Shown piece after piece: positions 6,561 to 9,729 of a stretch of DNA of 9,729 bases. The stretch covers positions 1 to 9,729 of the forward strand of contig DATILC010000054.1 in assembly GCA_035476855.1 (NCBI GenBank). Reading direction: 5' to 3'. Under the pieces are notes generated by a model that worked only from the letters and a program-made list of their open reading frames with translations, made no database searches and had not been told where the DNA came from. The number at the start of each line of letters is the position of its first letter. The stretch's first letter is position 1. A program made the translations under genes and the position numbers. This DNA comes from Solimonas_A sp035476855 (GTDB taxonomy: Bacteria; Pseudomonadota; Gammaproteobacteria; Nevskiales; Nevskiaceae).

Positions 6561-7884
6561 GGTCCTGCGCCAGCGCACCTATCGGCACCTGTTCCTGGCG
6601 CAGGTCGTCGCCCTGGTCGGCACCGGCCTGGCCACGGTGGCGCTGGGCCTGCTGGCATTCCGCCTGGCGGGCAAGGAAGCGGGGACGGTGCTTGGCACCG
6701 CCCTCGCCATCAAGATGCTGGCCTACGTGGTGATCGCGCCGATCGCGGGGGCCTATGCCGGCCGCGTTCCGCGACGCAGCCTGCTGGTGAGCCTCGACAT
6801 CGTCCGCCTGCTGGTGGTGCTGGCACTGCCCTGGGTCGACCAGATCTGGCAGGTGTATGTGCTGATCTTCGTCCTGCAGAGTGCCTCCGCCGCGTTCACG
6901 CCGACCTTCCAGGCGACGATTCCGGAGGTGCTGCCGAGGGAGGAGGATTACACCAAGGCCTTGTCGCTGGCGCGACTGGCCTACGACCTGGAATCGTTGC
7001 TGAGCCCGGCACTGGCCGCGGTGCTGCTGACGGTGACCACCGATCAGGGGTTGTTCATGGGCACCGCAGTCGGGTTCCTGGGTTCGGCCCTGCTGGTCGT
7101 GTCGGTGGCCTTGCCGCGTCCCGCGGCGCAGTCGGGGGCTGCGGGCGTCACCCGCAGGCTTACGCGTGGCATGCGCATCTACCTGGCGACGCCGCGCCTG
7201 CGCGGCCTGCTGGCGCTGAACCTGGCCGCCGCCGCCGGCGGCGCCATGGTGATCGTCAACACCGTGGTGATCGTGCGCGGCGAGCTGCAGAAGTCCGCGC
7301 ATGCCGTGGCCTTGGCGCTGGCGGCCTTCGGTGCCGGATCGATGCTGATGGCCTTTGCACTGCCGCGACTGCTGGAGCGCTATCGCGATCGGAGCGTGAT
7401 GCTGGCTGCTGCCGCGATGGCAGCCGCCCTGCTCGCCGGTCTGGCCCTGGCCTGGTCGCAGGCGCAGAGTGCCCACTGGCCGATACTGCTCGCCGGGTGG
7501 CTCCTGCTCGGCACCAGCTATGCGGCCTTGGTCACGCCGGGAGGGCGCCTGCTCAGGCGCTCATCGCAGGAAGAGGATCGACCGGCCTTGTTCTCCGCAC
7601 AGTTCTCGTTGTCCCATGCCTGCTGGCTGCTGACCTATCCCCTGGTGGGCTGGCTTGGCGCGCAGCTGGGCATCGGTACCGCGCTATGGGTGATGGCGGC
7701 GATCGCTGCGCTCGGTTGGGCGGCGGCGGCGAGATCCTGGCCGCGGGACGAAAGCGAGTCGCTGCAGCACCGTCACGACGACCTGCCGCAGGACCATCCG
7801 CACCTCGCGACGGGTGAAGCGGTCGGCGGAGGGCATCGCCATCCCTATGTCATCGACGACCTGCACCCGAGATGGCCTTCCTGA
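6553..7884 (+). CDS. MFS transporter with His-rich C-terminal tail, probable metal exporter
   Basis: This 443-aa major facilitator has about 12 hydrophobic segments between residues 12 and 395. It starts MFEVLRQRTYRHLFLAQ, a common N-terminus of DHA3-like exporters, and has the loop-2/3 pattern GAYAGRVPRRSLL. The C-terminus (about 396-443) is hydrophilic and carries seven His: HRH, DHPH, HRH and DDLHPRW. NreB, a nickel exporter of the same superfamily, also has a His-rich C-terminus, and the operon context fits export of cytoplasmic Ni/Co/Zn to the periplasm, where CzcCBA can take over. Substrate is inferred. I chose ATG 6553; an in-frame GTG at 6538 would add five residues (MRARR) and has no better ribosome site. 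The start overlaps the czcA stop by 8 nt, suggesting reinitiation. A 46-nt gap with no clear promoter or terminator follows. Confidence 0.85.
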   Translation: MFEVLRQRTYRHLFLAQVVALVGTGLATVALGLLAFRLAGKEAGTVLGTALAIKMLAYVVIAPIAGAYAGRVPRRSLLVSLDIVRLLVVLALPWVDQIWQVYVLIFVLQSASAAFTPTFQATIPEVLPREEDYTKALSLARLAYDLESLLSPALAAVLLTVTTDQGLFMGTAVGFLGSALLVVSVALPRPAAQSGAAGVTRRLTRGMRIYLATPRLRGLLALNLAAAAGGAMVIVNTVVIVRGELQKSAHAVALALAAFGAGSMLMAFALPRLLERYRDRSVMLAAAAMAAALLAGLALAWSQAQSAHWPILLAGWLLLGTSYAALVTPGGRLLRRSSQEEDRPALFSAQFSLSHACWLLTYPLVGWLGAQLGIGTALWVMAAIAALGWAAAARSWPRDESESLQHRHDDLPQDHPHLATGEAVGGGHRHPYVIDDLHPRWPS

Positions 7885-7930
7885 GCCGTCCACAAGTTCC
7901 TGTTACCCCTCACTGCACTGGAGTCTGACC

Positions 7931-8146
7931 ATGAAAAAGACTGTTCTTGCCGCGGTCCTGCTGAGCCTCAGCGCTCCCCAGGCATTTGCGCACGGCAACC
8001 ACGACGAGGAGGGCGAGGGCGCGGTCGTCAAGCTGCAGTCCGTGCGCAAGGCGGGTTCTGCGCCGGCTGTCGACAAGACCAGGGCGGCTTCCCCGGATGC
8101 AGGCAAGCCCGAACAGCCGGCGACCTCCGCGCCGGCCGCGAAATGA
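7931..8146 (+). CDS. Small exported peptide with predicted N-terminal His
   Basis: This is a 71-aa protein. ATG 7931 has GGAG (7920-7923) 7 nt upstream and opens a textbook Sec signal, MKKTVLAAVLLSLSAPQAFA, with cleavage after Ala20. The mature chain would be 51 residues beginning HGNHDEEGEG, so His21 becomes the free N-terminus and His24 lies three residues on, followed by an acidic cluster. The rest is Ala/Pro/Lys-rich, looks disordered, and has no Cys or recognisable domain. The gene overlaps the HupE-like gene by ATGA, so the two are very likely translated together. I do not recognise a named family. A periplasmic metal-binding peptide that loads or buffers the adjacent permease is a reasonable inference from the His/acidic N-terminus, but the sequence does not show function. 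An upstream in-frame start exists near 7814 but would lie inside the MFS gene and mask the signal peptide. Confidence 0.75.
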   Translation: MKKTVLAAVLLSLSAPQAFAHGNHDEEGEGAVVKLQSVRKAGSAPAVDKTRAASPDAGKPEQPATSAPAAK

Positions 8147-8826
8147 GGCGCGCCTCCCTCGCGCTGTTGCTGCCTGGCCTGCTGCTGGCCGCTGCGGCAG
8201 CGGCGCACGGTGTCGCCGAGGACGACCAGCTATTCATCGAGGGCAACGAGGGCGCGCGGCTGATCCCGTTCCTCTACCTCGGCGCCAAGCACATGGTGAC
8301 GGGCTACGACCACCTGCTGTTCCTCTTCGGCGTGATCTTCTTCCTGTACCGCATGCGCGAGGTGGCGCTGTACGTGACCCTGTTCGCGATCGGCCACAGC
8401 AGTACGCTGCTGTTCGGCGTGCTCAGCGGGACCCAGGTCAACCCCTACATCGTCGACGCGATCATCGGCCTGTCGGTGGTCTACAAGGCGCTCGACAACC
8501 TGGGGGCATTCAGGACGCTGTTCGGCGTGCAACCCGACACGCGCGCTGCCGTGCTGGTCTTCGGCCTGTTCCACGGCTTTGGCCTCGCCACCAAGCTGCA
8601 GGACTTCGCGCTCTCCAGGGAGGGCCTGGTGCCCAACATGCTGGCGTTCAATGTCGGCGTGGAGATCGGCCAGTTGCTTGCCCTGGCAGGCATCCTGATC
8701 GCGATGGGCTTCTGGCGCCGCACCGACGCGTTCGGCCGGCAGGCCTTCGGCGCCAACGTCCTGCTGATGGGCGCCGGCTTCCTGCTGACGGGTTACCAAC
8801 TCACGGGGTTCTACATCAATGACTGA
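8143..8826 (+). CDS. HupE/UreJ-family membrane permease
   Basis: This 227-aa protein belongs to the HupE/UreJ-type family (the HupE_UreJ_2 group). A cleavable signal peptide ends in an alanine run at residue 21, so the mature protein would start HGVAEDD with His22. A first core helix follows, with FLYLGAKHMVTGYDHLLFLF. This contains His50, Asp56 and His57 in the HX5DH arrangement used by nickel/cobalt permeases. Further family motifs are FAIGHSSTL (81-89), LFHGFGLA (142-149) and FNVGVEIGQL (169-178). About six membrane segments are visible. Classical HupE proteins are thought to import nickel for hydrogenase, and UreJ for urease. Neither enzyme is encoded here and the gene sits in an efflux operon, so its substrate and direction are uncertain. 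The start lies in an ATGA overlap with the 71-aa peptide gene, and the end overlaps the next gene by 8 nt. Confidence 0.88.
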   Translation: MRRASLALLLPGLLLAAAAAAHGVAEDDQLFIEGNEGARLIPFLYLGAKHMVTGYDHLLFLFGVIFFLYRMREVALYVTLFAIGHSSTLLFGVLSGTQVNPYIVDAIIGLSVVYKALDNLGAFRTLFGVQPDTRAAVLVFGLFHGFGLATKLQDFALSREGLVPNMLAFNVGVEIGQLLALAGILIAMGFWRRTDAFGRQAFGANVLLMGAGFLLTGYQLTGFYIND

Positions 8827-9391
8827 TTCTGCCGTTTCACCCATCCAGGCCAGCGTGCCACAGCTGCTGCGGGCGACCGCGCTTGCGCTGGCCGGCGCCG
8901 GTATCTTGCTTGTGACCACGGTACTGCCGGCCGAGTACGGCTTCGATCCCACCGGTATCGGCAAGGCGCTGGGCCTCGCTGCGCTGCACGCACCGGAGGT
9001 CGCATCCGACAGCGCCGCCGCCGTGCCACCGGAGCCGCAGAGCGCGGTGATCAGCAACGCGGCCGCGTTCCGCAGCGAGGAGATGTCGCTGACCCTGCAG
9101 CCGGGCGAGGGCGCGGAGATCAAGGCATTGATGCGGACCGGCGAGTCCTTCGTGTTCAGCTGGAGCACCGACGGTGGCGCGGTGAACTTCGACATGCACG
9201 GCGAACCGCCGGACGCGGGCGACCAGTTCAGCAGCTACTGGCGTGACCGCGGCCAGACCGGCGCGCATGGCAATTTCATCGCACCCTTCGACGGCTCGCA
9301 CGGCTGGTACTGGAGTAACAAGGGGGCTACGCCGGTCACCGTCACCGTGCGCGTCAGCGGGTTCTTCGAGAAGCTGTACCGCCCGGACTGA
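8819..9391 (+). CDS. Transmembrane anchor protein, periplasmic beta-rich domain, unknown function
   Basis: This is a 190-aa protein. A short cytoplasmic N-terminus (1-15) leads into one hydrophobic segment (about 16-36) that is not followed by a signal-peptidase site. The motif LPAEYGFDPTGIGKALGL (36-53) comes next; I associate it with proteins annotated as 'transmembrane anchor protein' beside HupE-like genes. A flexible Ala/Pro linker (54-85) joins it to a C-terminal domain of about 100 residues (86-188). That domain has alternating beta-like segments and conserved-looking aromatic and His positions: W115, H127, W141, H150, and SHGWYWSN (160-167) with H161. The final VTVTVRVSGFFEKL resembles the last strands of GOLD or PPC-type beta-sandwich domains, but that is only a visual impression. 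The likely topology is N-in, with the domain in the periplasm. It overlaps the hupE-like gene by 8 nt and closes the operon. Confidence 0.75.
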   Translation: MTDSAVSPIQASVPQLLRATALALAGAGILLVTTVLPAEYGFDPTGIGKALGLAALHAPEVASDSAAAVPPEPQSAVISNAAAFRSEEMSLTLQPGEGAEIKALMRTGESFVFSWSTDGGAVNFDMHGEPPDAGDQFSSYWRDRGQTGAHGNFIAPFDGSHGWYWSNKGATPVTVTVRVSGFFEKLYRPD

Positions 9392-9402
9392 GCGCCGGGC
9401 GG
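9379..9402. terminator. Possible bidirectional hairpin between convergent genes
   Basis: CCGCCCGG (9379-9386) and CCGGGCGG (9395-9402) form a perfect 8-bp GC stem with an 8-nt loop. It straddles the stop codon of the anchor-protein gene and reaches to 4 nt before the chrA stop. No T-run follows on either strand, so it is not a canonical intrinsic terminator. The position between convergent genes with a 15-nt gap suggests it could stabilise or help end both transcripts. Confidence 0.35.
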
Positions 9403-9406
9403 GACC

Positions 9407-9729
9407 TCAGGCCAGGCCGCCGAGTTTCAGCAACAACCCCGCCGCCGCGCAGACCGCCAGCACCTTCAGCAGGCCGACGTGGAAGCGCAGCATCGCCAGC
9501 ATCGCGCTGGCGCCGAGCAGCAGCGCCCAGGGGTCGAGCGAGCCGAGGTCCGGCAGCGGCAGGCGCAGCGGGCCGGCCTGCCATTCGCCGACCTGGCGGA
9601 ACAGCACATGTAGCGCGAACCAGATGGAGAGATTCAGGATCACGCCGACCACCGCGGCGGTGATGCCGGTCAGCGCCGCATTGAGCCGGGCATTGCCGCG
9701 CAGGCGCTCGATGTAGGGTGCGCCGAGGA
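9407..9729 (-). CDS. chrA: Chromate transporter ChrA, C-terminal part (5' end cut off by window)
   Basis: The minus-strand frame is open from the window edge to TGA at 9409-9407 and gives the last 106 residues. It starts LGAPYIERLRGNARLNAALT, then a hydrophobic segment GITAAVVGVILNLSIWFALH. A short polar loop containing W and PLPDLGS follows, then one long or two short membrane segments ending KVLAVCAAAGLLLKLGGLA. The GAPYIERLRGNxxLNAAL block followed by ITAAVVGVILNL is characteristic of the second CHR domain at the end of long-chain ChrA proteins (about 400 aa). ChrA exports chromate from the cytoplasm. The gene converges on the czc/hupE operon and is not part of it. Its presence suggests the window lies in a multi-metal resistance cluster. 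The true start is outside the window; the in-frame GTG at 9652 is internal to the conserved region. Confidence 0.9.
   Translation of the reverse strand, partial: LGAPYIERLRGNARLNAALTGITAAVVGVILNLSIWFALHVLFRQVGEWQAGPLRLPLPDLGSLDPWALLLGASAMLAMLRFHVGLLKVLAVCAAAGLLLKLGGLA

Noticed and set aside
5085..6578. 497-codon open frame on the minus strand within czcA
   Set aside because: Same shadow composition (RHHQ-rich), no membrane or enzyme motifs, and no plausible ribosome site or neighbours on that strand.
7231..7242. GC palindrome GCCGCCGGCGGC inside the MFS gene
   Set aside because: It is explained by Ala and Gly codons in a membrane helix, and nothing around it suggests a regulatory site.
7986..8822. 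278-codon plus-strand frame over the hupE-like gene
   Set aside because: Arg/Pro-rich product overlapping the small peptide and HupE-like genes, whose signal peptides and motifs are clear in their own frames.
1..9729. tRNA, rRNA, CRISPR arrays, insertion sequences or attachment sites
   Set aside because: None seen: the window is almost completely filled by coding sequence, with no spaced repeats, transposase or integrase motifs, or terminal inverted repeats.

Overview
The window is a high-GC (roughly two-thirds G+C by eye), gene-dense heavy-metal resistance region from a proteobacterium. The best guess is a gammaproteobacterium of the Lysobacterales/Xanthomonadales, because a small His-rich exported peptide directly before czcC is a recognisable arrangement there. 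Burkholderiales or Pseudomonas-type hosts are not excluded, and taxonomy cannot be settled from this sequence alone.

Layout. On the left, reading leftwards and cut by the window edge, is a DUF3703-family protein (1-329, minus). A 127-bp divergent intergenic region (330-456) follows and holds a dyad that could be an operator. Eight same-strand genes then run from 457 to 9391, probably as one transcript: a His-rich exported peptide (CzcI-like in position), czcC (outer-membrane factor), czcB (periplasmic adaptor lipoprotein), czcA (HME-RND pump), an MFS exporter with a His-rich cytoplasmic tail, a 71-aa exported His/acidic peptide, a HupE/UreJ-type membrane permease, and a single-span 'transmembrane anchor' protein. 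Junctions are tight: ATGA overlaps (czcC-czcB, small peptide-hupE), 8-nt overlaps (czcA-MFS, hupE-anchor) and a 9-nt gap (czcB-czcA). The larger gaps are 57 nt before czcC and 46 nt before the 71-aa peptide. On the right, convergent and separated by only 15 nt, is the 3' part of a chromate transporter gene chrA (9407-9729, minus).

How it fits together. CzcCBA forms a tripartite proton-driven pump that moves divalent cations (Zn/Co/Cd class, judged from the CzcA TM4 motif) across the outer membrane. The MFS protein would deliver cytoplasmic metal to the periplasm, where CzcCBA can pick it up. The last three genes look like a distinct envelope module of unknown role: a His-starting secreted peptide, a permease carrying the HX5DH nickel/cobalt motif, and a membrane-anchored beta-rich periplasmic domain. 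No transcription regulator or two-component system is encoded in the window.

The most interesting points are a hairpin that appears to sequester the czcC Shine-Dalgarno and could couple its translation to the upstream peptide gene; a CzcB that lacks the usual alpha-helical hairpin; and the uncharacterised three-gene tail module, in which two successive proteins are predicted to mature with an N-terminal histidine.
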